Source of the DNA: Scleromitrula shiraiana
Taxonomy: Eukaryota; Ascomycota; Leotiomycetes; Helotiales; Sclerotiniaceae
Direction of reading: 5' to 3'
NCBI GenBank assembly: GCA_028455995.1
Contig: JABELC010000003.1
Coordinates: 2,480,001 to 2,544,000, forward strand
Length of the DNA stretch: 64,000 bases
Below the pieces are notes generated by a model that was not told where the DNA came from, did no database searches, and worked only from the letters and a program-made list of their open reading frames with translations. Positions 1 to 10,602 of the stretch are shown here, piece after piece. How positions within the stretch are numbered: position 1 is the first letter of the stretch; each line of letters begins with the position of its first letter. A program made the position numbers and the translations under genes.

Positions 1-338
1 AAAGCTTAGATAACTGGACTATTGCTCCTAAAAATTCTAGCGTCAACCTTTCGAACACTACAGCACCAGCATTATCTATTGACCCCTCGACAAACAGTCA
101 TGTCACTTTTGTCGATACTGCTAATGGAACGTCAACAACATCTGGATTCCTTCTCTTCGGTGACTACGCCATGTGGAAGGGTCTCTCACGCCTGACGATT
201 GCTTCGCACTTTTATGCCAAACCGGTAACTGCTACTGCAAATGTTTACGCTTTGATGTGGAACGAAAACCCATTAGAGGATGCCGAAAGCATCAGTGTTG
301 CGATCAAACGAATTGCTCCTAGCACCGGCACCGCGTAA
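1..338 (+). CDS. 3' end of a probable secreted/glycosylated protein (partial, unrecognised)
   Basis: An open frame enters the window, with codons starting at position 3, and ends at TAA 336-338. The visible C-terminal 111 residues are rich in Ser, Thr, Asn and Ala. They contain several N-glycosylation sequons (NSS, NLS, NTT, NGT), which suggests an extracytoplasmic protein. The tail has alternating hydrophobic residues (LTIASHFYAK, NVYALMW), as expected of a beta-sandwich. I do not recognise the family. A C-terminal accessory domain of a secreted hydrolase is possible but is only a guess. The 5' part lies outside the window, so the start, signal peptide and catalytic domain cannot be judged. 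Confidence 0.6.
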   Translation, partial: SLDNWTIAPKNSSVNLSNTTAPALSIDPSTNSHVTFVDTANGTSTTSGFLLFGDYAMWKGLSRLTIASHFYAKPVTATANVYALMWNENPLEDAESISVAIKRIAPSTGTA

Positions 339-1576
339 TGAATGTATCATAATTCCATTTTCTGCGAATATGGAAGGGGGAAGGGGAAAAGGTGGACTTT
401 TGATGGGCTGATATGTTGTGGAAAGGATTGTACAAGGGGAAATTAGGATCAGGACGATCCTGCAATATTTAATTTACTTATTTTTTATTTTCTCTTCAAA
501 TGGATGATATGTTTGTAGCTCTAAGCCTCGAATCTCTATCATAGAATTAAATATTTTTTTCAAAAGCGTCCTTGATTCTGATGAGCTGAAGTCAATACTG
601 ACTCTCAAGATTGTATACCGTAATTGAATTCTTCATGTTGGAGTAGAGCCGAACCAATTGAATTGATCCAATTGTTGTTGGAAAGCCTGGAGAAGCACAA
701 ATGTCGCAAGTGGCTAACAATTGAATTGAATCATTCCTGATCACGATGAAAGATTGGATGACTACATAGTCCATACCACAGTGCCCACGGTTATATCGGG
801 TTGTACTAACAATAGACGCCCAGGTGGGGATAAAAGCGATGAAGTGAATATTCCATTTATACTATTCGTCTTGTTTTTACATCAATATAACATGAGTGGA
901 TGACAGTTCTCTTTTTCCAACAACAGAAGCGCATCTAAGGAATTGACGCGCTGTGGATTTCTTGCGTACAATTGTCCAGGTTGGTAGAAGAGACCTTTCC
1001 CTTCCATGCAAAAATATACGATATAACCAATCATCTCAATCAACTTGGCGACATCATAAATACCCATGGTAATATAGGATTAATAATAAAAAATCCCATC
1101 CTATTAAATCAATTGATATAATTTGCCGCCCAGGTGTTGTTATCAGTGTTCCAGGTTTATGGCTGCTGGGCTTGGTGAGATGAGGTAATGTTAGTCCGTC
1201 CAGGTGTTATCAGATGAAATGATTCATTAGGATAAATTTCTTCATCGATTCTGAATAATAATTACAGGTAACCTTGTTTTGATACTGAAACCTAAACTAC
1301 TTGAAATAATTATGATTCAATCAGGAAGATCTTCTCTCTCCCTTTCATCTGCTTGATATCTTCTTTCCTCCAATTTATGAATATCCCTCTTCTAATTAAT
1401 ACATACATACATACATACATACATACATACACTTATCCATTCTCTGAGGTAGAAGCTAATTCCTACATAAATCCTACTCTTATGCATTGATATCCTCTAG
1501 CATAGCTTGTTGAGAGCGAGCAGTTGCTTTTCCTTTTTGTCGTTGTATTTCGTTTTGGCCTTTTTCTTTCCTCAAC
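339..1576. other. Intergenic, AT-rich; ATAC microsatellite
   Basis: No supported gene. Two short minus-strand open frames (592-774 and 882-1067) show no recognisable motif and no splice signals joining them. An (ATAC)n tract of about 8 units lies at 1400-1432. The last 150 bp form the 5' leader of the channel gene at 1577. Confidence 0.6.
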
Positions 1577-4500
1577 ATGTCTGCTACTACAAGTAGTAGT
1601 CCCTCTGGGACCTCTACCTCTGCGATCGTGACTGCGTCTGGATTTGGTACTGCTCAGGGTTCGCAGGGTATCAGTCTGGTGGCTCTATTGACAGCCCTGG
1701 TTTCGTCGTCTGTCATTTTTGGCGTACAGATGATTGCTTTCATGTTGTTGAAGAATAAGCTGGCTAGAATTTTGTAAGTTTTTCTCTCCATCCTTTATAT
1801 TTTTGTACCTATATGTAGAACTGCGCAGTTGCTTTTCTTCTGAGAATCATACTGATTCAGTTTTAGTAAACCAAAAACATACCTAGTACCCGAAAAGGAA
1901 CGCACCGAACCACCCCCTCGAAGCCCATGGGGCTGGCTATTCACCATATTCCAATTTAAAGATCGAGAAGTTATTAACAAATGTGGACTTGACGCCTACT
2001 TTTTCCTGCGATATCTCCAAACTCTTTTGATCATATTCATACCCATGGCCGTCGTCATTATACCAATCCTTGTACCTATAAATTACATCGGGGGAAGAGG
2101 TTCGGATTGGGCTTTACAATATGCGAATGACAACAACTCCACGGAGGTATCATCGAACCCAAATGTAACTGGTCTGGATCAACTGGCTTGGACAAATATA
2201 CAACCTAGTAAAACCAATAGATATTGGGCGCATTTGGTGCTTGCGTTATTGGCTATCATTTGGGTTTGTGGGGTGTTTTTTGCGGAGTTGAGAGTGTATA
2301 TCAAAGTACGACAGGATTATTTGACGTCTGCGGAACATCGATTAAGAGCTTCAGCAACAACTGTACTCGTTTGTGCCATTCCAGATAAGTGGCTTACGGT
2401 TGAAGCCCTTGCTGGACTTTACGATGTTTTTCCAGGTGGTATCAGGAATATTTGGATCAATCGAAACTACGATGAACTATTGAACAAGATCCATACCCGG
2501 GATAAGATTCATTTGCAGCTGGAGGCAGCCGAAACAGAGCTCATCAGGAAGGCTAAGAAGGCCCAGAAGAAACAAGCCGAGAAAGATGAGAAAGCTGCTG
2601 CAAAAGCAGCGAATCGCAAAGCCCCCACAAAGGGAGAGAAGGCTGAGAAGGCCAAGGCAGAGAATGCAAGGGCTGAGAGACTTGCTCAGAGTGGTGGATT
2701 GACTACTGGCGAAGATGTACCACATACAATAGATGATGCAGTAGACGAAGAAGCAGAATTAGAAAGACAGCAAGAGCTCCGTGAGCATCACAGGGACGGT
2801 TCCCGTAACAAATTCAAATTTGGACTAGGTGGTGGCCTCGCCGCTGTTGGACAAGGCTTTGAGGCCGTAGGACAAGGTCTTGGCAAAGGTTTGGGGGCTG
2901 TTGGAAAGGTGGGAGACACTGCATTTGGTGGCGTTCTTGGAGTTGGCAAAGAACTCAATGACACGATTGAAACGACGAACGGATTTGTCAATCTTTCTCC
3001 GTCATCAGCTGGAGAAGATGATGAATATGATAAATATGGACGATACAGGGTACGCCAACAACCAAAACCATATGGATCTGGTGTCGACGACGCAAAGGAT
3101 CCGGAAAAGAATCCCGAGGAAGAAGATTCAGATCATAACCGTCCTTCTACCTCATTTCGTGACGGGCGTAGTTACGAGGTAGATAGGAGGTTACCAGGTA
3201 ACACAGTCCGCCGTGGCACCTATCCATATGGTGGTGATGGAGCCAATGATGCAAATCAGCCAAATAACTGGTGGAAGTTTTGGAAAGGTCCTGCAGGTGG
3301 ATTCCCTTCGCCAATTCCAACAGGCTATGAAGATGAAGAAGAATTCCCATTGACTCAAGATGATGGTACACGATCTTTGAAGTATAAGCCTGTACAAAAG
3401 ACTCTTGGACAGAAGATCAAATCCATTATTCCATTCCTCCACTCGGACGAAAAACCTGCAGTGGAATATCCAAAAGCTTATAATGAAGAATACAAGGAGA
3501 ATGCGGTAACTGCAACATGGCAACATTATCTTAAGGAAAAAGATAGGCCGACCCACAGACTGGCTAAATTCAGCTGGACCCCAGATTGGCTTCCCGGAAT
3601 TCCTGGTATCAATAAAAAGGTCGATACCATATACTGGTGTCGCGAGCAACTTGCTGTTCTTAATCTTGAAATCGAGATCGACCAAAAATCACCAGAGCGA
3701 TTTCCACTTATGAATTCAGCATTCATTCAATTCAACCATCAAGTAGCTGCGCATATGGCTTGTCAAGCTGTTACCTATCACGTTCCGAAGCAAATGTCGC
3801 CACGAACCGTTGAGATTTCACCGAATGATGTTCTTTGGGATAACATGTCGATTAAATGGTGGGAGTCTTGGCTCAGAACGGGTGTCATTGCTAGTGTCGT
3901 TGTTGGTATGATCTTGTTATGGTCTATTCCTGTAGCGTGGACTGGAACATTGGCACAAATATCTTCTCTCGTCAATACGACTCCTTGGCTTCACTGGCTC
4001 AAAATTATACCAGAAAAGGTTCTCCAAGCTGTGGCAGGTGTCTTGCCGGCTTTGGTGCTGGGTATCTTACTTTCCCTTGTGCCCACCATTCTCGGCTATC
4101 TTGCCTTTGTTCAAGGCTCACAAACTGGTAATGAGAAACAAGGAATGGTTCAAACATACTACTTTGCATTCCTATTCGTCCAAGTTTTCTTGGTTGTTTC
4201 TATCTCTAATGGTGCGGTGGCTGCACTCGGCTCCTCCGCCACTGATCTCACCTCCATTCCTGAGACTCTTGCACAACAACTGCCAAAAGCAGCGAATTAT
4301 TTCTTCTCCTACATGATTCTGCAGGCTTTCTCTGTGAGCTCTGGTACCTTGCTACAATTGATGACGCTTATCCTTTGGTTTATTCTACCTAAGTTTTTCG
4401 ATAATACCGCGCGACAAAAGTGGACGCGAAACACCACTTTACCGTCAGTATCATGGGGGTCTTTCTTCCCAGTTTATACCAATTTCGCATGTATCGGATT

Positions 4501-5494
4501 GATATACTGCGTTGTTGCCCCTGTTATCATCATCTTCGCAATCATCACATTTACCCTATTATGGATTGCCAATCGTTACACTATGCTTTATGTGTCTCGA
4601 TTTAAGATCGATACTGGTGGTCTCTTATATCCACGTGCTATAAATCAGACTTTCACTGGTTTGTACGTCATGGAACTCTGCCTTATTGGCTTGTTCTTTC
4701 TTACAAGAGACGAGCAAGGAGATCCGCTTACAGTCCAAGCAATAATCATGATTGTTGCTTTGCTGTTAACTGTCCTATATCAGTTCCTTCTCAATTGGTC
4801 ATTTGGTCCTTTACTTCGATACTTACCTATCACATTCGAGGATGAAGCTGTACTCCGTGATGAAGCATTTGATCGAGCTCAAGCAGAACGTCTAGGTCTT
4901 ACCACTGTTCAAACGAACGACATGCCGCCACAAACTGATGGTGCCGGTATTCAAGGACCTGGATACATCGAGATGTCCAATCTTCACCCAAATTCTTCTC
5001 ATGGAGACAGTAAATTTTCGAAACTCAAACCTACGAATCTTGTTCATGGTGCAGGTGATTGGGCCATTCGTTCAGGCAAAAATCTTAGAAACAAGACATT
5101 TGGCCATGGGGCTGGTAATAATGGTGGTAGTGAACATATCCCACAACCTCGCATTGCACGCAAACGCCGTCATCGTGATATCGAAGCACAGCAGAAAATT
5201 GCCAATGCATTGTATGGCGGTTACAATGACGAAATTGAAGACTTGGCTCCAGAAGAGCGTGATGCTCTTGTGAAACATGCATTTCAGCATTATGCTTTAC
5301 GGGCAAGAAGACCTGTTGTTTGGATACCAAGAGATGATATTGGTGTTAGTGACGACGAGGTGAAACGAACTAGAGGTTATGCTGGTGCGAATATTTGGAT
5401 CAGCAATGTGGGAGCTGCTTTGGATGCAAAGTCCCGAGTTGTGTATGGAAGGAATCCTCCTGACTTTTCTGAGATCGATTTGATCACTTTGTAA
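1577..5494 (+). CDS. CSC1/OSCA1-like (DUF221, Phm7/Rsn1-type) calcium-permeable cation channel
   Basis: Two exons, 1577-1773 and 1867-5494, encode 1274 aa. The intron has a GTAAGT donor and a TTTTAG acceptor. Splicing restores the family block YLVPEKERTEPPP followed by CGLDAYFFLRYLQ, which lies upstream of the first ATG of the long frame. N-terminal TM helices lie near residues 31-60, 108-138 and 187-208. Next come a cytosolic RNA-recognition-like region (VCAIPDKWLTVEAL) and the seven-helix DUF221 core at about 728-1044. The C-terminal Phm7-type tail is basic. Yeast relatives (Csc1, Phm7, Rsn1) are plasma-membrane, osmosensitive channels of roughly 780-990 aa. This protein is longer because its first cytosolic loop (about residues 290-640) carries a Lys/Ala/Glu coiled segment, a Gly-rich segment and an acidic region. 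Which paralogue this is cannot be decided by eye. Confidence 0.93.
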
Positions 5495-6291
5495 ATAGAG
5501 TACACATTACGAAGAGCTCATGGGTGGCGTTAGGGTTTATTTTACGGTTGGTCTTTACTTTTAGAGGCATATAATGAGGAAAGGAATCAAGACGCGATAC
5601 AGGTTGTCGGTCGTATTGTATATCAGAATTGGGAGGAGCGAAAGTGTATTTTTGGGGAAGCATCGCATAGATACAGATGGGCTACAGTACTGTATGGTAC
5701 AGTACAATATGGGAAGACCATATTATAAGATACCCCGATTCGATAGAGGATAGAATCAAGAATTATATGTAAGATAATAATTACTTTTAACTATGTGTAC
5801 TCGTACCGTAATATTTTGTGACATTTATGTTTATTTGTGACCAGATTTTATACCGACCTTCGATAATTGCCACACCAGTATTTTGTAGATTGTCGTAAAT
5901 ACACATATATTTTCCAAGGTTGACACCAAATGACTCCAACGACAACAATAAAATACCCAAATCATATAGATGAAACTTCATATCTTCTCCGCAGATTTAA
6001 AGATGAAAATTCCAACATTGAATTCGGTCAAAAAATTGTCCCCCAAATTTCTCGCTTCACTAACACGTGATCTAATCTGCCCTAGCTTAGGGTTTCTCAA
6101 CTTCCACTAACCGAACTGACGACAATCGCGAATCAGCCTCCGCGAAAAAAGGCGATACTGAATCAACGACAAATTACGACAACCCCACGAGTCGACAAGG
6201 TACGGTATTTCAATTCATCTGCCATCACTTCCTTACGTTTTTCTGGTTATTTCGATTGCTAATACTTCGATTGCACAGTTCCTAATTCAAA
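5495..6291. other. Intergenic: channel 3' UTR and eL37 promoter
   Basis: This holds the 3' flank of the channel gene and the eL37 promoter and leader. Apart from the two promoter motifs listed separately (6064-6069, 6087-6094), I see no gene. The open frame at 5787-5981 (-) is not protein-like. Confidence 0.6.
6064..6094 (+). promoter_or_regulatory. Candidate ribosomal-protein promoter elements (CACGTG and telomere-like box)
   Basis: A palindromic CACGTG lies at 6064-6069 and TTAGGGTT at 6087-6094, the reverse complement of AACCCTAA. They are about 200 bp upstream of the eL37 ATG. Tbf1-type AACCCTAA boxes and Cbf1-type CACGTG motifs are established ribosomal-protein promoter motifs in many ascomycetes. 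That they are used here is inference. Confidence 0.5.
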
Positions 6292-6927
6292 ATGAGTACG
6301 TCACACCATCGAAACGAACATATCGAACACAACCATGGAGAATTGAGACTGATGATATTTGAATTATAGCGAAGGGAACCTCCAGTTTCGGAAAGCGCCA
6401 CAACAAGACGCACACCTTGTGCAGACGCTGCGGTTAGTTTTGACTCAATTCCTGGGTATGGAGAGGAGGATGGGGAATGATGATAATGGGAATGAATGGT
6501 TTATGAATGAATTGGACGACTGGGCAAATTTTCGGGGAAAGAACTTGGACGCTGATATTTATGGTTCGAAACTTTTAGGTCGCCGATCCCTCCACATCCA
6601 AAAGCACACCTGCTCTTCATGCGGATACCCATCTGCTAAGACCCGCCAATGTACGTTTTTAAATTCATATATACACATCGATTCCAGATTTTCATTTCCA
6701 CAAACATTCGGCAACTCGATCTTTGCAGAAGGATAAATCCTACAGATCTCCAAACGAACAAAAGCTAATTTATAACAGACAACTGGGGTGAGAAGGCCAA
6801 GAGAAGAAAGACCACCGGTACTGGACGTATGCGTCACATGAAGGAAGTCCCAAGAAAGTTCAAGAACGGTTTCCAAACTGGTACACCAAAGGGAGCTAGG
6901 GGACCAGCCACCAAATCTTCTGAGTAA
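6292..6927 (+). CDS. 60S ribosomal protein eL37
   Basis: Four exons, 6292-6295, 6370-6432, 6579-6650 and 6779-6927, give 95 aa, close to the usual ~92 for eL37. The first exon is only ATGA, followed by GTACGT. Joined to CG at 6370 it gives MTKGTSSFGKRHNKTHTLC. The zinc ribbon is complete: CRRC in exon 2 and CSSC in exon 3 (C-X2-C-X14-C-X2-C). The basic tail (WGEKAKRRKTTGTGRMRHMK) is typical. eL37 binds 5.8S/25S rRNA near the exit tunnel. All three splice sites follow GT-AG and restore one frame. The ATG-splitting first intron is common in fungal ribosomal-protein genes and makes this gene invisible to simple ORF finding. Confidence 0.97.
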
Positions 6928-7656
6928 ACAATTAAAAATATTACGAAGTTGAGGAATGTTCTATTCGGTGGTTAGGAATGGATGGCGAAGGGGATTGATT
7001 GGCTTTTGATGTGCTAGAGGCAGGAAATGGACAACAAATTTTAGCAGCAATTTTTTTGTTTGCGCAACACAACAGTGATGATTATGTCTCGTCTCGGTCG
7101 TACGTAACTAGGGAATTACTGGGTTTTTAGAAAAAAAGACAGACATGACATGACATGCTCTCTAGCAAAAATGCCATCTTTTGCAATCATTATTGTTTCT
7201 GATATGGGGATTTGTTGAAGATTGTGATTTGTTGAATTCAAGGGGTTTGTGAATTGGATCTACATGGGTCTGAGAATGGGTTATTGGAATACGATACTTG
7301 AGTATGCTCTGGAACTTGGTCCTGATATCGATGTAGATTCGGAAATTAATATGGACACTGATGTGGATTTAGAAATTGACTTGGTCAGACAAAGAATCGA
7401 TTCTTTTGACTATCATTTTCCCTATATAGATTTCCCATCCCTTTCCGCTTCCTTATCTATCTTCCTTATATCTCCAATCCTTAGTCCTCAATATCCACTA
7501 TCACAATCTCCATCCAACTCTAGTAATCTATATACTGTGCCCCTCGTTTACCCCTTTAATTCATACAACAATTGATATAACACCCAAACCCCTCTCCCCA
7601 CCCCATACCCCTCACTCATCACACCTCACACCTCACATTTCACATACACCCCCCTC
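6928..7656. other. Intergenic between convergent eL37 and ELP6
   Basis: Holds the two 3' UTRs. An Asp/Ile-rich open frame at 7249-7575 (+) has no codon bias or motif, and I do not call it. From about 7570 the + strand becomes strongly C-rich, and this continues into the ELP6 coding region. Confidence 0.6.
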
Positions 7657-8340
7657 TCACTGACCCCTCTCAAAAACCCTCACACCCCCATCCCCGCCCA
7701 CAAAATACAACAATTCCTTCTCCTCCCTCTCCTCCCCCTCTCTACCCATCCCACCATCACCACCACCACCACCTCCTCCTCCTCCTCCTCCCCCCGTAAT
7801 CCTCAAAACCCCACTAACATCCCTCGCAACCCCACTGTCCAGCTCCCTAACGCCCAGCACCAAGTCCGCCTGATACATCTGCTCGATTATAAACGCTGCT
7901 GTGTTTTTGGAGAGGGGGGACTCAGTTTCCTGATTGTGGGAATGTGATGGGGAAAAGGAATGGGATGGGGACGGGGATGAAGAGAGGAGCGCGGAATCGG
8001 TAGAGAGTGTGAGGATGGTAGAGTGGATGGTAGGGTGTTCGCGGAGGGAGAGGAGGAGGGATGAAAGGGTTGAGACGATGGTTTGGGGGGCGGGGGAGGA
8101 GGAGAGGAGGAAGTCGAGATTGTCTAGTAGGAGGATGGTTTTTGATTTTTTGGAAGAGGGGGGTTGGAGGGTTGAGAGTGCGGCGAGGATGGTTTGGGAG
8201 AGGGTGGTTAGAGAGGGGGAGGGGAGGATGGTTTGGTTGGGGGTGCGGGTGGGGGATTTTTGTGATGAGGGTGATGGGGGGATATAAAGGGAGGTGAGAC
8301 CGTCGATTATGTGGAGACGGGGGTTGGGCGGCTGAGTGAG
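7570..8340. other. C-rich to G-rich skew block (switch near 7890)
   Basis: On the + strand about 7570-7880 is nearly G-free and C-rich, and about 7895-8340 is nearly C-free and G-rich. The left arm starts about 90 bp beyond the ELP6 stop codon, so codon choice alone does not explain it. The function is unknown. Confidence 0.6.
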
Positions 8341-8703
8341 GGATTGGAGGTCGAGATTCTATTTATGTTTTGTTAGAAAGAAACTCTTTATAAGAAAATA
8401 TTAAACAAAATAAAAACTCACAATCTTCCTAGCATTTTCCCTCCAAAATGAAGTATCCCGTAGAAAAGAAACGAGAAGGACTTTTACTTCTTCTTCCTCT
8501 CCATTTCCATTTTTCTCGTTTTCGTTTTCTTTTCCTTGCTTGTTTGATGAGGAGGAAGAGGAGGAAGAAGATAATAAACTACTCAAGTATCGAAGAACGA
8601 GCCAATTGGTACTGGCGCCCAGAACACTAGTGAGGAGGATGAGAGATGACTCCGGGGGAAGAGCGAGGTAAGGTTGAAGAAGGGGTGGTATAGATTTGGA
8701 CAT
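7657..8703 (-). CDS. ELP6: Elongator complex protein 6 (Elp6)
   Basis: Two exons on the minus strand, 8703-8422 and 8358-7657, give 327 aa. The intron is GTGAGT...AATAG (63 nt). The N-terminus (SIPPLLQPYLALPPESSLIL, then TSVLGASTNWLVLRYL) matches fungal Elp6, a RecA-fold subunit of the Elp4-5-6 hexamer that works with Elp1-3 in tRNA wobble-uridine modification. A later beta-strand segment (KTILLLDNLDFLL) sits where a Walker B strand would be. Like Elp6 in general, it has no clear P-loop. Oddities are a poly-Ser run around residues 45-53 and a 12-residue poly-Gly run near the C-terminus, written by C- or G-monotonous codons. These belong to the skew block that covers exon 2. The identification is by motif memory only. 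Confidence 0.85.
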
Positions 8704-9229
8704 TTTGGCGGGTTTGAATGCGTGATATATTTTGAGTAAAATGTTTGAGTATTGAAGATATTCAAAATTGAGTTATTTTAATGTCTGTGTTCCGAATAAA
8801 TATTCAAATTTTTCCCCCCTTCAAATGTCTATCTTTTTAATGGATATTCCAAATGAAATGAAACTCGAAATATATGTAAATGTTCGAATTTTGGATAGAC
8901 TTTATAAAATGGTTTATTAGTTTATGACGCCGTTCATTTTGATATAAATTTTGGATTTGCACGTGAAAGAGTTTTTTTTTTTGGACGGATAGTCATGTGA
9001 TTGACAGCTGGATTGGGCTTGAATGTTTAGCTGAAGATAATACTTTGCATGATTATGAATTTCATTTAATGGTATCTATCAATCATTAAGTGAAAATACT
9101 CGATATCTATCTATACATTCCCATACCCCCAAGATATCATTAAACTTTGATCAAATAACTCCATAACCTTGATACCTTTCCCAATCCATTGTTTGAATCC
9201 CCCATAAGTTAACAGAAACAAAAATTCCC
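8704..9229. other. Intergenic: ELP6 promoter and SOS7 3' flank
   Basis: AT-rich spacer of about 525 bp between two minus-strand genes. No gene, repeat or RNA is seen. Confidence 0.6.
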
Positions 9230-10135
9230 TTAATTCTCCACCCCTAACATCCCTTTTAAACTCCCTTCAACACCCCTCCACCATCTCCCCCTCTCTTCCA
9301 GATCATCCCCAACACCGCCCAAAGCCTCTTCTTTCCTTCTCTTCGCCTCTCTAGCCGCAGATGTACTTGCCAACCTCTTAGCCTCCAAAGGCTGCAGCTC
9401 CGCATTCAACCTCTCCACCTCCTTAGTTTTCCTCGGCACCAAAACTTGCAACTGTTCCAGCTGTCTATCCAATTCTCTCCTCTCTTTCTCCTTCTCATCT
9501 ACCAAGTCCCTAGTCTTATCCAAGCCCAACCTCAAATTCGGATGTTCCCCATTCCCATTCTGAGCATCCTTCAACTCCCTAATACTCTCTTCTAGTCCCT
9601 CAATCCTCTTCGGCAACTCTTGTAATTGTTTCGTTTGCATTTGTATATTCTCATATTTTCTACATAACTCCCTTCCTCTCTTCTCCAATTCCTCTACCAA
9701 TTCCGCGACTTCGGTTTTTTGTGCCTTTAATGAGGCTTTTGCAACGGCGAGTGTAGATTCCAATTCGATGTTTTCCTGATGTTCGACTACCAATGGAGGA
9801 TCACCAACGATTGCCCGAATGAACTTTTCTTTCGTTACTTGTTCCAGGTAGGAAAAACGGAGTTTTGAGAATAGTTCCTGTGACAATAACGTTAGAATGT
9901 AATTGTTTGGACTCAGGGATGAGATTAAGAAGTAAACAAATACCTTGTAATGAGCGAGATCTGCTTCCAGACTTGCTGGACTAGGATTCTCGAATACATC
10001 AGCTGAGATATCGGATATACGATCGCCAGTCTTAAGGGGTCCAGATATAGGTTCACTGAGCTTGATAATGGAAAGTTCGTGGGATTTTTGGAGTTTGAGG
10101 AGTGCAGAGAGTGTTTCTTGAGGTGATTGAGACAT
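9230..10135 (-). CDS. SOS7: Kinetochore protein Sos7 (coiled-coil)
   Basis: Two exons, 10135-9944 and 9877-9230, give 279 aa. The 66-nt intron (GTATTT donor, CACAG acceptor) is a multiple of three and has no stop, so the unspliced frame also stays open. Removing it joins LAHYK to ELFSKLRFSYLEQVTKEKF, the conserved core of the Sos7 family, followed by IRAIVGDPPLVVE. The rest (about residues 105-260) is heptad-like coiled coil rich in Glu, Lys, Leu and Arg. In fission yeast Sos7 binds Spc7/KNL1 at the outer kinetochore, and that role is assumed here. It is transcribed divergently from the splicing factor at 10603 across a 467-bp shared promoter. Confidence 0.82.
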   Translation of the reverse strand: MSQSPQETLSALLKLQKSHELSIIKLSEPISGPLKTGDRISDISADVFENPSPASLEADLAHYKVFVYFLISSLSPNNYILTLLSQELFSKLRFSYLEQVTKEKFIRAIVGDPPLVVEHQENIELESTLAVAKASLKAQKTEVAELVEELEKRGRELCRKYENIQMQTKQLQELPKRIEGLEESIRELKDAQNGNGEHPNLRLGLDKTRDLVDEKEKERRELDRQLEQLQVLVPRKTKEVERLNAELQPLEAKRLASTSAAREAKRRKEEALGGVGDDLEERGRWWRGVEGSLKGMLGVEN

Positions 10136-10602
10136 TTTGATGGCTTGTTTACCAATGATTTAATAGTCGTGCGTATAAGCACCAACTGACCATGAAGTAC
10201 TTGGTGAAATGGGATTAATTCTAAGAGCAGATGTATGCGTATCGCTATAGTTGTTATATGGGGGCACAATGTTTTTTAATAGAGAAGATTGAGGGGTTGC
10301 CATTGTTTATTTCAACCATGTGTGTTAAATGCACGATCAGAATTGATAAATGTAACTTATTTGCAATGTTTTTCAAGCTTTTCGGGTGTATCTTTATCAA
10401 ATTGATAAAATAGCTAATTTCTAGATTTGTTCTAGATCTCTCGAGGTATTCCTTCATCGTCACTAAATAATTTTGGCCATCTCTAATATTTATTGCTCAT
10501 CACTTCGCATCAAAGACTATGGAAGAGAAGTAATTCTCTCTTAAGCTTGCTCTCAACATCTAGGTATTCTTTCAGTCATATCAAGAATAGAGCTATATCA
10601 TC
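10136..10602. promoter_or_regulatory. Shared divergent promoter SOS7 / splicing factor
   Basis: The 467 bp between two divergent start codons must hold both promoters. No clear TATA box. AT-rich, with no other feature. Confidence 0.5.

Noticed and set aside
7934..8297. + strand Gly/Arg/Trp-rich frames opposite ELP6
   Set aside because: They arise from the G-rich skew arm. The minus frame matches Elp6 and has proper splicing.
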